38,887 nucleotides of DNA, from assembly GCF_900188345.1 (NCBI RefSeq), contig NZ_FZOD01000083.1, forward strand, positions 1-38,887, read 5' to 3'. Numbering within the stretch: the stretch's first letter is position 1; each line of letters opens with the position of its first letter. The notes beneath the pieces are model-generated. The model was not told where the DNA came from. It saw only the letters and a program-made list of their open reading frames with translations, and did no database searches. The translations under genes and the position numbers were made by a program. This DNA comes from Streptosporangium subroseum. Lineage in GTDB: Bacteria > Actinomycetota > Actinomycetes > Streptosporangiales > Streptosporangiaceae. Shown here piece by piece: positions 1 through 7,513 of this stretch.

Positions 1-26
1 CCATCGCCGAAGAAAAGAGTCTGGCC

Positions 27-389
27 ATGACCGAAAACGTGTGGGACTACCGTTCCGAGGCCCGTAGCGGCGACCAGGCACTGGATCTGGTCGGGTTCGA
101 CGTTGAGGCCACCGACGGCAAGATCGGCTCGGTGGACGAGGAGAGCAACGCCGTGGGCGACAGCTACGTCGTCGTCGACACGGGTTTCTGGATCTTCGGC
201 AAGAAGGTCGTGCTGCCCGCCGGCACGGTGACCCGGATCGACCCCCAGGAGCGCAAGGTCTACATCTCCCGTACCAAGGAAGAGATCAAGAACGCTCCCG
301 AGTTCGACGAGGCGACCTACAAGGAGCCCGACTACCGCGACAAGCTCGGCGGCTACTACGGCATCGGCCCCGGCCCTGGCGCCATGTAA
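27..389 (+). CDS. PRC-barrel domain protein
   Basis: A 120-residue soluble protein. The N-terminal two thirds read as a PRC-barrel: a short beta-rich fold with a G-x-K-I-G-S-V-D turn near residue 30, a D-S-Y-V-V-V-D-T strand near 46, and a V-L-P-A-G-T-V-T strand near 62 that matches the usual 'lvPl..v' core. The C-terminal tail is acidic then Tyr/Gly-rich (Y-K-E-P-D-Y near 97, G-G-Y-Y-G near 108), typical of the free-standing actinobacterial stress-type PRC-barrel proteins. There is no signal peptide or membrane segment. The family binds ligands or partner proteins, but no specific role can be given. It stands alone and is followed by a strong hairpin, so it is probably monocistronic. The ATG follows a purine-rich stretch (AAGAAAAGAG). 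Confidence 0.85.
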   Translation: MTENVWDYRSEARSGDQALDLVGFDVEATDGKIGSVDEESNAVGDSYVVVDTGFWIFGKKVVLPAGTVTRIDPQERKVYISRTKEEIKNAPEFDEATYKEPDYRDKLGGYYGIGPGPGAM

Positions 390-402
390 CCATTGGTCGT
401 CG

Positions 403-432
403 ATGGGCTCTTCCCGCGAGGGAAGGGCCCAT
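403..432 (+). terminator. Hairpin terminator after PRC-barrel gene
   Basis: A 13-bp stem (ATGGGCTCTTCCC against GGGAAGGGCCCAT, one G-T wobble) closes a GCGA tetraloop 14 bp after the stop codon. There is no long T tract, which is common for high-GC actinobacterial terminators. The hairpin could also stop transcription arriving from the opposite-strand FUSC gene. Confidence 0.7.
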
Positions 433-530
433 TTCGCGTTGGACGTGGGCCCGGTGGACTCGGGTCGCGAGGGGGGCGATGCCGCCGGTGGTTGTGGCCT
501 ACCTTTTCGCAGGCCACGGCGGTGAAGGCG

Positions 531-1754
531 TCACCTCACACCGGCCGGACCGGTAACGGGATCGGCATCGGCGGCCGGGGGTCGCTCGGATTCGGCCTGC
601 AGGGTGCTCAGGACGCTCAGGATGCGCTCGGCGTCGGTGAGCAGGCTGCCGCTGGCGGCCCATCCCCGCGGCTGGTCCAATCGGCCGGCACTCACCTCTT
701 CGGTCATCTTCTCCTGGATCGCCTCGGCCCGCTCCAGGGCCGCCTCGATCAGCGCGCTCATCTGCACCGCCTCATCCGACGGGCGCAGCTGGGTGGCGAG
801 TGCCTCGGCCAGCCGCTCCAGCAGGTCGGCGTAGTCATGGGCGAAGTCGTCGCTGATCCAGGGCGGGGCATCGTCGTCGTGCTGCTTCTGCCGCTGGGCG
901 ACATGGCCCAGCGCCCGGACGATCCCGTGGAGGTGCACGCCGATCCGCCCCATCGCCGCCAGCAGCGGCGTGTGATCGCGCAGCTCGGGTTCGACGATGC
1001 GGCGGCGCAGGTTGAAGCGCCGGCTTTCTGCGCTGTCGGCGATCGCGGAGGTGGCCCGGGCCAGATGGGTGTCCAGCCGATCGGCGTGGCGCTGCCAGTC
1101 GGGCAGGTCCGACAGATCACCCTGCTCGCGCAGGCCGTCCGCCAGGTCTTTGAGCAGCGCGGCGGCCTCGCTGCTCAGCCGGCGCACCGCATCCTGGGGG
1201 CGGCGCCGATACAGCGGCGGCCACAGCACCGCGTTGATCGATCCGCCGACCACCGCGCCTACCCCGGTGGCCGCCACGTAGGCCAGAAGGTAGCGCTCCT
1301 GGGAGGCGGCGCCGAACGACAGCATCAGCACCGCGGTGGTCGCCACATCGGAGCCGTGACGGCCCATCCGGCGCCAGCGCGCGGCGATCAACGCCGGCGG
1401 GACGACGAGGATCAGGCTGAGGGCGTTCAGCCCGAGCACGTACCCGACGCTGCCGGCCAGGATGACCCCGACCGCGACCGCGCTGACCCGCCGTACGCCG
1501 TTGGTCAACGTCTGGTACACCGTCGCGTGCACCATGATCACAGCGGTGGCGGGGGCGATCCACACCGTCTCATGGGGAAGGAACCGATCGGCCAGAAACC
1601 AGGCCAGCGCCGCGGCCAGGGTCGCCTTGGCGATCTGACGTGCCTCGAACCGCTGATGGGAGTCACGCTCGGCCAATCCGGCGAACTGACCTCGCACATA
1701 ACGCAGCTCTCGCCGGATCGCCCTGCGCACCCAGCCCGTACCAAGATCGGTCAC
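531..1754 (-). CDS. FUSC-family membrane protein (aromatic acid exporter-like)
   Basis: A 407-residue protein. Residues about 45-175 hold closely spaced hydrophobic helices (for example L-A-A-A-L-A-W-F-L-A-D near 48, then A-V-A-V-G-V-I-L-A-G-S-V-G-Y-V-L and A-Y-V-A-A-T-G-V-G-A-V-V-G-G). These match the FUSC/ArAE bundle of about six transmembrane segments; they are followed by a long soluble alpha-helical domain (residues 180-400) rich in Ala, Leu, Arg and Glu. Known FUSC proteins export aromatic carboxylates and similar organic acids; the substrate here is unknown. The GTG start at 1754 is preceded by AGGTGA about 10 bases upstream. Actinobacterial members are often about 400 residues with one membrane module, so it looks full length. 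No operon partner is visible. Confidence 0.75.
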   Translation of the reverse strand: MTDLGTGWVRRAIRRELRYVRGQFAGLAERDSHQRFEARQIAKATLAAALAWFLADRFLPHETVWIAPATAVIMVHATVYQTLTNGVRRVSAVAVGVILAGSVGYVLGLNALSLILVVPPALIAARWRRMGRHGSDVATTAVLMLSFGAASQERYLLAYVAATGVGAVVGGSINAVLWPPLYRRRPQDAVRRLSSEAAALLKDLADGLREQGDLSDLPDWQRHADRLDTHLARATSAIADSAESRRFNLRRRIVEPELRDHTPLLAAMGRIGVHLHGIVRALGHVAQRQKQHDDDAPPWISDDFAHDYADLLERLAEALATQLRPSDEAVQMSALIEAALERAEAIQEKMTEEVSAGRLDQPRGWAASGSLLTDAERILSVLSTLQAESERPPAADADPVTGPAGVR

Positions 1755-2020
1755 ATCATGACGATCACCTACTGATCACCGTTTGACAAGCGGCATATGC
1801 CTCACCGACCGCGTACCGGGTCGGCGCGGGAGAAGCCCCGAAAAGCGACTGCTGACGCCGAAGTCCGCGCGACCCACCGCGTCATCTCGGATCTCACCCA
1901 GGTGAGATGGCGAGCCGACTCCGGCCCCACCGGCGGCTTCTTCCGCGACAGGCGCCCACTGCCCCGGTGACACCCCATCCCCGGATCGGGACCCGCGGTC
2001 CGGGATGTGATGCAGGTCAC

Positions 2021-2047
2021 TGTCACGTTTCCGGTGGCCGAATCGTC
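2021..2047 (+). promoter_or_regulatory. Candidate ECF41-type promoter
   Basis: TGTCACG, a 16-base spacer and CGTC lie 31 bases upstream of the ATG of the epimerase remnant. From memory, the promoter described for ECF41 sigma factors is TGTCACA-N16-CGTC, so this differs at one base. Its position before a COE-type gene remnant fused to an ECF41 remnant supports the reading. The complete ECF41 sigma gene at 3527-4465 could recognise it. Confidence 0.55.
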
Positions 2048-2078
2048 CAGTCCCCGTAACCGACACCAGGGAGTGATC

Positions 2079-2242
2079 ATGAAGGTTCTCGTCGCCGGAT
2101 CCACCGGGGTCATCGGCTGCTCTCTCATCCCGCTGCTCACCGCCGTGGGACACGAGGTCGTCGAGGTCTCCCGAAAGCACGGCACCGACCTGCTGGACCG
2201 TGACGCCGTCCGCAGGGCCGTACGGCAGGCGGCCCCGGACGC
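2079..2242 (+). pseudogene. N-terminal remnant of NAD(P)-binding epimerase/reductase
   Basis: The first 54 or so codons encode a clear Rossmann start: M-K-V-L-V-A-G-S-T-G-V-I-G, then helix, V-V-E-V-S-R, and D-R-D-A-V-R-R-A-V ending at A-P-D-A. This is the beginning of an extended SDR/NmrA-type NAD-dependent epimerase, normally about 290 residues. After codon 55 the frame no longer encodes this family; instead the DNA continues in another frame as the end of an ECF41 sigma factor. About 230 codons of the epimerase are therefore missing. ECF41 sigma genes usually sit next to a COE gene (carboxymuconolactone decarboxylase, oxidoreductase or epimerase), so the two remnants are probably the halves of one such pair joined by a deletion. 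Confidence 0.7.
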
Positions 2243-2674
2243 AACTGTCGCCAGATGCACCACCGGGCGGCCAAGCGGCTGGCCGAGGGCCGCGACCGGT
2301 TCCACCCTTCCGCGCACGACCACGGGAAGCTCCTGGTCCGGTTCCTGGAGGCCGCCCAGGGCGGAGACCTCGACGCTCTCACCTCGATGCTCAGCCAGGA
2401 CGTCGTCGCCTGGAACGACGGCGGCGGCAAGGTCCGCGCCGCCCTGCGCCCGGTGTCCGGCCTGGCCGGCGTCGTGGCCTTCATCTCCGGCCTGGTCCGC
2501 CGCTACTCGTTCGAGAGGGCCCGCCTGGTCGAGGCCAACGGCGGGCCCGCCGTATGGATCACCGTCGACGGCAGAGAGCAGCTCGTCACCGTCGACATCC
2601 GCGACGGCCTCATCCATGCCATCTACTGCGTCCTGAATCCCGACAAACTCGCGCACTTCCATCGACTGCCGTGA
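2243..2674 (+). pseudogene. C-terminal remnant of ECF41 (SigJ-like) sigma factor
   Basis: From N-C-R-Q-M-H-H-R-A-A-K-R-L onward this frame encodes the last turn of a sigma region 4 helix and a complete SnoaL-like tail. The tail carries both ECF41 hallmarks: D-G-G-G-K in the middle and N-P-D-K-L just before the stop. Region 2 and most of region 4 (about 165 residues) are absent, so it cannot be a working sigma factor. An ATG at 2255 could start a free 139-residue SnoaL-like domain, so residual expression is possible. It is out of frame (+2) with the epimerase remnant, and the junction lies at a GCAA tetranucleotide near 2241-2244. Confidence 0.7.
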
Positions 2675-2738
2675 CGGGCACCGGTTCCAGGCCGAGCTGC
2701 CGCTCTGGATCAGCCTTGGCTGGACGACTCCGGGTGGT

Positions 2739-3368
2739 TCAGAATCCGATGGCTTCGCGGAGCAGCAAGACGGTGCCGCGTCCAGGGTGGTGTTCCGCGT
2801 TGAGGATGAGAAGGCGGTTGACGGCGCTGGGCCACCCGTGGGCTTCCTGGGTGCGGGCGTTTTCCAGCGGGAGGCAGTGGTCTTCGACGCGCCGCAGCGC
2901 GGTGGGCAGGTCGGGTACCACCTTCTGCGCCCCGACGATCCAGATCGCGCGGGCGGCGCCGCCGGCGTAGCCGGGCAACTGGCTTCCGCTGCCCGAGGCG
3001 ACCACGAGGGAGCCGGTTTCGGTGACCGCGGCGACGCTGCCCACGATGACGTCAGGGCTGGCGAGCAGCCGCCGGATGTCGTCGGCGCCGGTGACGCGGT
3101 CCATGGCCAGGACGCGTGGCCTGATGGCCCGGTACCGCCCGCCGGCGTTGATGTCCTCATCGATGCCCGACAGGCGGAGGGTCTCGCTGGCCCCGGTGAA
3201 CACGCTGGCGCCCTCCGCTATCAGATCTTCGATGCGGGTACGCGCGGCGGCGGCGTCGTCGAGGATCTCCACGGTGAAACCGTGTGCGGTCAGCGCGGCG
3301 GCCGCCCGCTCCAGGCTCTGCGCGGGTGCCGGGTCGGCGAACGGTGTTGTCGGCATTGCGGTAGTCAT
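2739..3368 (-). CDS. LUD-domain protein (LutC/YkgG-like)
   Basis: A 209-residue soluble protein with a LUD domain: A-L-T-A-H-G-F-T-V-E-I-L near the start, an A-S-V-F-T-G-A-S-E-T-L segment near residue 52, and the family core A-A-V-T-E-T-G-S-L-V-V-A-S-G-S-G near 112-127 followed by I-V-G-A-Q-K-V-V-P-D-L. LutC proteins belong to lactate-oxidation complexes, but stand-alone LUD proteins like this one occur widely in actinomycetes without lutA/lutB, and none is nearby. It is transcribed divergently from the ECF41 sigma gene, with a perfect inverted repeat in the shared intergenic space, so co-regulation is possible. The start at 3368 is supported by family length; AGGAAG lies about 13 bases upstream. 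Confidence 0.75.
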   Translation of the reverse strand: MTTAMPTTPFADPAPAQSLERAAAALTAHGFTVEILDDAAAARTRIEDLIAEGASVFTGASETLRLSGIDEDINAGGRYRAIRPRVLAMDRVTGADDIRRLLASPDVIVGSVAAVTETGSLVVASGSGSQLPGYAGGAARAIWIVGAQKVVPDLPTALRRVEDHCLPLENARTQEAHGWPSAVNRLLILNAEHHPGRGTVLLLREAIGF

Positions 3369-3433
3369 GATGTCTCTGAACTTCCTGTCCGCTGGATGAT
3401 GTGTCCGTCTCAGCAGCCCGACAACACAGCCTC

Positions 3434-3470
3434 CCGGAATGTGAGGCGACGCACCGGCCTCACATTCCGG
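3434..3470. promoter_or_regulatory. 14-bp perfect inverted repeat in a divergent promoter region
   Basis: CCGGAATGTGAGGC (3434-3447) and GCCTCACATTCCGG (3457-3470) are perfect inverted copies separated by 9 bases. The element lies between the divergent LUD gene (start 3368) and ECF41 sigma gene (start 3527). The geometry suits a dimeric repressor operator; it could also form a hairpin in the leader of either transcript. Confidence 0.6.
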
Positions 3471-3526
3471 TGCGCTGTCTTGTCGAACCGGTGAGGGCAG
3501 ATACGACCAAGGGAGCCGTCGGCACC

Positions 3527-4465
3527 ATGACCACTCGATCCGGGCCAGGACACGGCCGGCCCGATCCGGGCCTGGACGCGATCATGAGCGAGCGGCGTCA
3601 GCTGATCAATATCGCCTACCGGCTCCTGGGCTCCCTGGCCGAGGCCGAGGACGCCGCCCAGGAGGCCTACGCCCGCTGGTACGCCATGCCCGGGCAGCAG
3701 CGGGAGGCCATCGAATCCCCCGGCGCCTGGCTGACGACGGTCGTCAGCCGCATCTGCCTCAACCTGCTCAGCTCCGCCCGGGCCCGGCGAGAGACCTACG
3801 CGGGCGAATGGATCCCCGAGCCGCTACCCGACCGTACGGAGTGGAGCACCGGGCGGCCGGGCGGCGCCACCGTGGACCCTGCCGACCGGGTCACCCTGGA
3901 TGAGTCGGTCAACCTGGCCTTCCTGGTCGTGCTCGACTCGATGACCCCGGCCGAGCGCGTCGCGTTCATCCTGCACGACGTCTTCTGCCACTCCTTCGCC
4001 GAGGTGGCCGAGATCGTCGGCCGCACCCCGGGGGCATGCCGCCAGCTGGCCTCCTCGGCCCGCCGCCGCATCCGCGCCTCGCCGCCTTCCGCGACTCCGG
4101 CAGCCCAGCGCGCCGGCATCGTCAGGGACTTCAAACAGGCATGGGAGGCCAAGGACATCAACGCCCTCATCGGCCTTCTCGACCCCGGCGCCACGGCGAT
4201 CGCCGACGGCGGCGGCCTCGCCACGACCTTCCCGCACCCCATCGAAGGCGGCGAGCAGATCGCGCACGCCTGGGTCGAAATCGCCCGCCGGAGGCCCGGC
4301 GACATGACGTTCCTGGAGCGTACGGTCAACGGTCAGCCCGGTCTGGTGGCCCAGCAGGACGGCGTCACCGTGACGGTGTTCGCGTTCGACGTCGCGGGCG
4401 ACCGGATCAAGCACATCTGGGTGGTACGCAACCCCGAGAAACTCCGTCGCTGGACGACGGGCTGA
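3527..4465 (+). CDS. ECF41-type RNA polymerase sigma factor with SnoaL-like C-terminal domain
   Basis: A 312-residue sigma factor. Region 2 spans about residues 20-85 (R-Q-L-I-N-I-A-Y-R-L-L-G-S, then A-E-D-A-A-Q-E-A-Y-A-R-W). Region 4 is about 125-182 (M-T-P-A-E-R-V-A-F-I-L-H-D-V-F, then E-I-V-G-R-T-P-G-A-C-R-Q-L-A). A SnoaL-like domain is about 195-312. The ECF41 marks are all present: W-I-P-E-P-L (95-100) in the linker, D-G-G-G (227-230) and N-P-E-K-L near the end. In this family the C-terminal domain replaces a separate anti-sigma factor. The ATG at 3527 has GGGAG about 12 bases upstream; longer in-frame readings lack family similarity. The usual COE partner is not adjacent; the divergent neighbour is a LUD gene, and a wrecked ECF41/COE pair lies 1 kb away. 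Confidence 0.88.
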   Translation: MTTRSGPGHGRPDPGLDAIMSERRQLINIAYRLLGSLAEAEDAAQEAYARWYAMPGQQREAIESPGAWLTTVVSRICLNLLSSARARRETYAGEWIPEPLPDRTEWSTGRPGGATVDPADRVTLDESVNLAFLVVLDSMTPAERVAFILHDVFCHSFAEVAEIVGRTPGACRQLASSARRRIRASPPSATPAAQRAGIVRDFKQAWEAKDINALIGLLDPGATAIADGGGLATTFPHPIEGGEQIAHAWVEIARRRPGDMTFLERTVNGQPGLVAQQDGVTVTVFAFDVAGDRIKHIWVVRNPEKLRRWTTG

Positions 4466-4729
4466 CGCGCGTCTCCACACCACCGGTCCGCTCACGGCCG
4501 CCGCACAGCAGCAAGACACCTTCAAGGAGCGGGAACGGAGCCGGGCTCGATACCGATCATGGTCACGGCCGTCCGCACCTCGCCCCACTCAGCGGACAGT
4601 CCGCGTCGGGGCAAGTCCGGAGCGCAGAGGTTCCGGCAGACGGACCTCACCGGTGACTCATCTCGCACCAAGCTCACGTCCATACAGCCCAGGCCGCCAA
4701 AGGCCCCCGCGCGGACGGCCCGTGTCGCG

Positions 4730-5875
4730 TCAGAAGCCGAAGGATCGGCCGATGATCTCCTTCATGATCTCCGTGGTGCCGCCGTAGATGGTCTGGACGC
4801 GGCTGTCGACCCAGGCCTTGGCGACGGGATACTCCAGCATGTAGCCGTAGCCGCCGTGCAGCTGGAGGCAGCGGTCGACGGTCTTGGTCTGCAGCTCGGT
4901 GGTCCACCACTTGGCCTTGGCGGCGTCGACGGCGCTGAGCTCCCCGGCGTTGAGGGCCAGGACGCACTTGTCCACGTAGTGGCGGGCGATCTCCACCTCG
5001 GTGTCCAGCTCGGCCAGGACGAACCGGGTGTTCTGGAAGCTGCCGATATTGCTTCCGAAGGCCTTGCGGCTCCTGCAGTATTCGATGGTCGCCCGCAGTA
5101 CGGTCTCCGCCACCGCCACGGCCATCACGGCGATCGACAGGCGCTCCTGCGGCAGGTTGCGCATGAGCTGGAAGAAGCCCTGGCCCTCCTGGTCGCCCAG
5201 CAGGTTGGCCGCGGGGACCCGTACGTTCTCGAAGAACAGCTCCGCGGTGTCCTGGGCGTGCATGCCGACCTTGTCGAGGTTGCGGCCCCTGCCGAAGCCC
5301 TCCATGCCCCGCTCGACGACGAGCAGCGAGGTCCCCCGGGCGCCCGCGGTGGGATCGGTCTTGGCGACCACGACGACCAGGTCGGAGTTGATCCCGTTGG
5401 TGATGAAGGTCTTCTGGCCGTTGACCACGTAGTGGTCGCCCTCGCGTACGGCGGTGGTCCGGATGCCCTGCAGGTCGCTGCCCGCGCCGGGCTCGGTCAT
5501 GGCGACGGCCGTGATCAGCTCGCCACTGGCGAACCCGGGCAGCCATCGGGCCTTCTGCTCGTCGTTGGTGAGATCCACGAAGTACGGGGCCATGATGTCG
5601 TTGTGCAGTGAGAAGCCCAGGCCGGTCGCGCCGATCCCCATGACCTCCTCGTCGATCACGGTGTTGTAGCGGAAGTCCGTGATCCCCGCCCCGCCGAACT
5701 CCTCCGGCACCCCGAAGCCGAACATCCCGAGCTCCCCGGCCTTCTTCCACACCTCGCGGGGGACGATGCCGTCCTTCTCCCACTGGTCGTGGTGGGGCGC
5801 GACCTCGCGGGCCAGGAACTCACGCACGGTCTCACGGAAGAGCTGGTGCTCCTCCTCGAAGAGGTCTCGCTGCAT
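4730..5875 (-). CDS. Acyl-CoA dehydrogenase, long-chain type
   Basis: A 381-residue cytosolic FAD flavoenzyme for the first step of beta-oxidation, oxidising acyl-CoA to trans-2-enoyl-CoA. The standard layout is visible: helical N-domain (E-E-H-Q-L-F-R-E-T-V-R-E-F), middle beta domain with A-M-T-E-P-G-A-G-S-D-L (125-135) and V-N-G-Q-K-T-F-I-T-N-G (151-161), and helical C-domain with Q-L-H-G-G-Y-G-Y. The short/medium-chain catalytic Glu position is Gly (Y-G-G-T, 364-367), while L-P-Q-E-R-L (241-246) supplies a Glu at 244, as in LCAD and isovaleryl-CoA dehydrogenases. The substrate is thus probably long or branched chain. TAGGAGG lies 5 bases before the ATG. No other beta-oxidation gene is adjacent. 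Confidence 0.92.
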   Translation of the reverse strand: MQRDLFEEEHQLFRETVREFLAREVAPHHDQWEKDGIVPREVWKKAGELGMFGFGVPEEFGGAGITDFRYNTVIDEEVMGIGATGLGFSLHNDIMAPYFVDLTNDEQKARWLPGFASGELITAVAMTEPGAGSDLQGIRTTAVREGDHYVVNGQKTFITNGINSDLVVVVAKTDPTAGARGTSLLVVERGMEGFGRGRNLDKVGMHAQDTAELFFENVRVPAANLLGDQEGQGFFQLMRNLPQERLSIAVMAVAVAETVLRATIEYCRSRKAFGSNIGSFQNTRFVLAELDTEVEIARHYVDKCVLALNAGELSAVDAAKAKWWTTELQTKTVDRCLQLHGGYGYMLEYPVAKAWVDSRVQTIYGGTTEIMKEIIGRSFGF

Positions 5876-5917
5876 CGTCTGCCTCCTAAGGGGGTTCTAG
5901 AGACAGAATAAGATCCT

Positions 5918-5932
5918 GTTACTCGCTAGTAC
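5918..5932. promoter_or_regulatory. Candidate TetR-type operator upstream of acyl-CoA dehydrogenase
   Basis: GTTACTCGCTAGTAC contains TACT-N4-AGTA, 43 bases upstream of the acyl-CoA dehydrogenase start and just upstream of a TTATTCT -10-like sequence on the minus strand. It resembles TTACT/AGTAA operators of fatty-acid regulators of the TetR family, but the symmetry is only partial. Confidence 0.35.
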
Positions 5933-6110
5933 ACCCGACCCACCTGCCGATACGGCTCGCACCTCGTGAACGACACATCACAACTCCGCCACAGTCCCCT
6001 GGGTGTCTTGGCGTACCACTGCGGGACGAGATCGGAGGACAGTACGATCCAGTCCTAGTTGTGATGAGATGACCCGTTTTGTGACCAGGTCTTCGTGAGT
6101 GGAGTGTCCA

Positions 6111-7499
6111 GTGGTGCAGTGGGGAGCGAGACTCCGTGGGACGGCTGCGGCGGCGTCCGTCATGGGACTGGCGGTTGGCTCCTTGGTCATCTTGTCCAGC
6201 TCGCAGAGCTTTGCCGAGACGACCAATAATTACTTTTACGACTACACCTGTAAAGACGGACTTGCTACCGGTACCAACAAGATCGTTAAGGTGAAGCTAT
6301 CTATTCCGCAGAGCATTCCAGTCAACGGCTCTTTGCAAGTCGGCTGGGAACTTTCTGAGTCGCCGCTGATTTCGCCCGAGGATTTCGCCACCACTAGTCA
6401 GCTCACAGCTACGGGTACGGTGGGCATCTCTGGTCTATGGAGTGGAACGCTGGACTCGTCCGGGACTAAGGATTTCGCCACCCTGAAGAAGGGTGACAAG
6501 CTAGATCTTCCCACGATGTCTGTTGGATCTGCGGCTACTAGCAAAGAGGGCGAGATCACGGTCAAGCCGGGAGGCCTGAAGTTCTCCCACTCTTTCACCC
6601 CGCCCGAGTCGAGCGTCAAGATCAATGACGCTGCTGATGCGAACGAGATTACGCATAGCCCCTTGGACAGCGTGGTTCATGGTCCAATCACTTATCGAGG
6701 GGCTTGGGCTTACTCGTCGAAGCGAAAAGCTACTGAGGACTTCGCCACAAATGATCCCGGTGATCATTTGGATGATGTTCATTACTCGTCTGTGAATGGC
6801 AATTATGTGACGGTCAAATTCACGGGTACGGGAATCGAATACATTACTGAGCGCGATAGCGACATGGGCCCAGTGAATATCACTGTGGACGATGAGGCCA
6901 CTGTCGCCAAAGCAGCAAATCCCTCGCTAAAAGCTGACGGCAGTCCAATGCCTGTTGACACGGTGGGGGACAAGCTGGGGCAGCAGGTTGTTTGGTCGCG
7001 CACAGACTTGAAATATGGTGCGCACACGCTAACGCTGGAGAAGGCCGGCGGCAAGAATATGGTGGTTGACGCCTTCAATGTGATCACCAAGAAGTCCGCC
7101 ACACCTGTGGTGACAAGCGAAACGACCTGCACTCCTCCTACGGATGCGGCAAGTGTGACGGTGAAGGTGGAGAAGGCGTCGACCAGTCCGTCTCCTAGTC
7201 CGTCGCCGACTCCCACTCCGAGCAACACGAACACTCAGCCGGGCGGGACAACCACCACCACCTCGACGCCCAAGCCGACCCTGACCGTGACGGCGACCGT
7301 GACGCCCACCAGGCCCACGCCCACCGCTCCTCAGGTCATCATCACGCCCGTGGGCGGCGCCCAGACCGGTGAGGCTCCCGATGAGAAGTCCTCGGGAGCG
7401 GGACTGCTCGGCCTCGGGACGGCCATGGTGCTCGGAAGCGTTTTCGGGGGAGTGGCGTTGAAGAGGCGGCGGGCGGCGCACCTGCGCGGCCAGGACTAA
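6111..7499 (+). CDS. Wall-anchored surface protein with jelly-roll module, putative class F sortase substrate
   Basis: About 462 residues. The GTG at 6111 has GGAG 6 bases upstream; GTG 6099 and 6114 are alternatives. A signal peptide ends at S-F-A|E-T. The mature chain starts Y-D-Y-T-C and has a beta-rich domain to about residue 170 containing G-E-I-T-V-K-P-G-G-L. A jelly-roll, carbohydrate-binding-like module follows (about 190-325): D-V-H-Y-S-S-V-N-G-N-Y-V, then F-T-G-T-G-I-E-Y-I and V-V-D-A-F-N-V-I, as in modules appended to glycosidases. Next come a second Cys, a Pro/Thr/Ser stalk, the motif T-P-V-G-G-A-Q-T-G (7344-7370), a hydrophobic segment and a K-R-R-R tail: a sortase-anchored layout without LPxTG. 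The sortase gene starts 14 bp downstream. The region 6200-7100 is only about 45-50% G+C, unlike its neighbours, which suggests foreign origin. Confidence 0.72.
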   Translation: MVQWGARLRGTAAAASVMGLAVGSLVILSSSQSFAETTNNYFYDYTCKDGLATGTNKIVKVKLSIPQSIPVNGSLQVGWELSESPLISPEDFATTSQLTATGTVGISGLWSGTLDSSGTKDFATLKKGDKLDLPTMSVGSAATSKEGEITVKPGGLKFSHSFTPPESSVKINDAADANEITHSPLDSVVHGPITYRGAWAYSSKRKATEDFATNDPGDHLDDVHYSSVNGNYVTVKFTGTGIEYITERDSDMGPVNITVDDEATVAKAANPSLKADGSPMPVDTVGDKLGQQVVWSRTDLKYGAHTLTLEKAGGKNMVVDAFNVITKKSATPVVTSETTCTPPTDAASVTVKVEKASTSPSPSPSPTPTPSNTNTQPGGTTTTTSTPKPTLTVTATVTPTRPTPTAPQVIITPVGGAQTGEAPDEKSSGAGLLGLGTAMVLGSVFGGVALKRRRAAHLRGQD

Positions 7500-7513
7500 G
7501 TAGGGGGCGCGGG

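Noticed and set aside
393..1775. Plus-strand open frame of 460 codons opposite the FUSC gene
   Set aside because: Lacks a fold or start signal, whereas the minus strand gives regular transmembrane helices.
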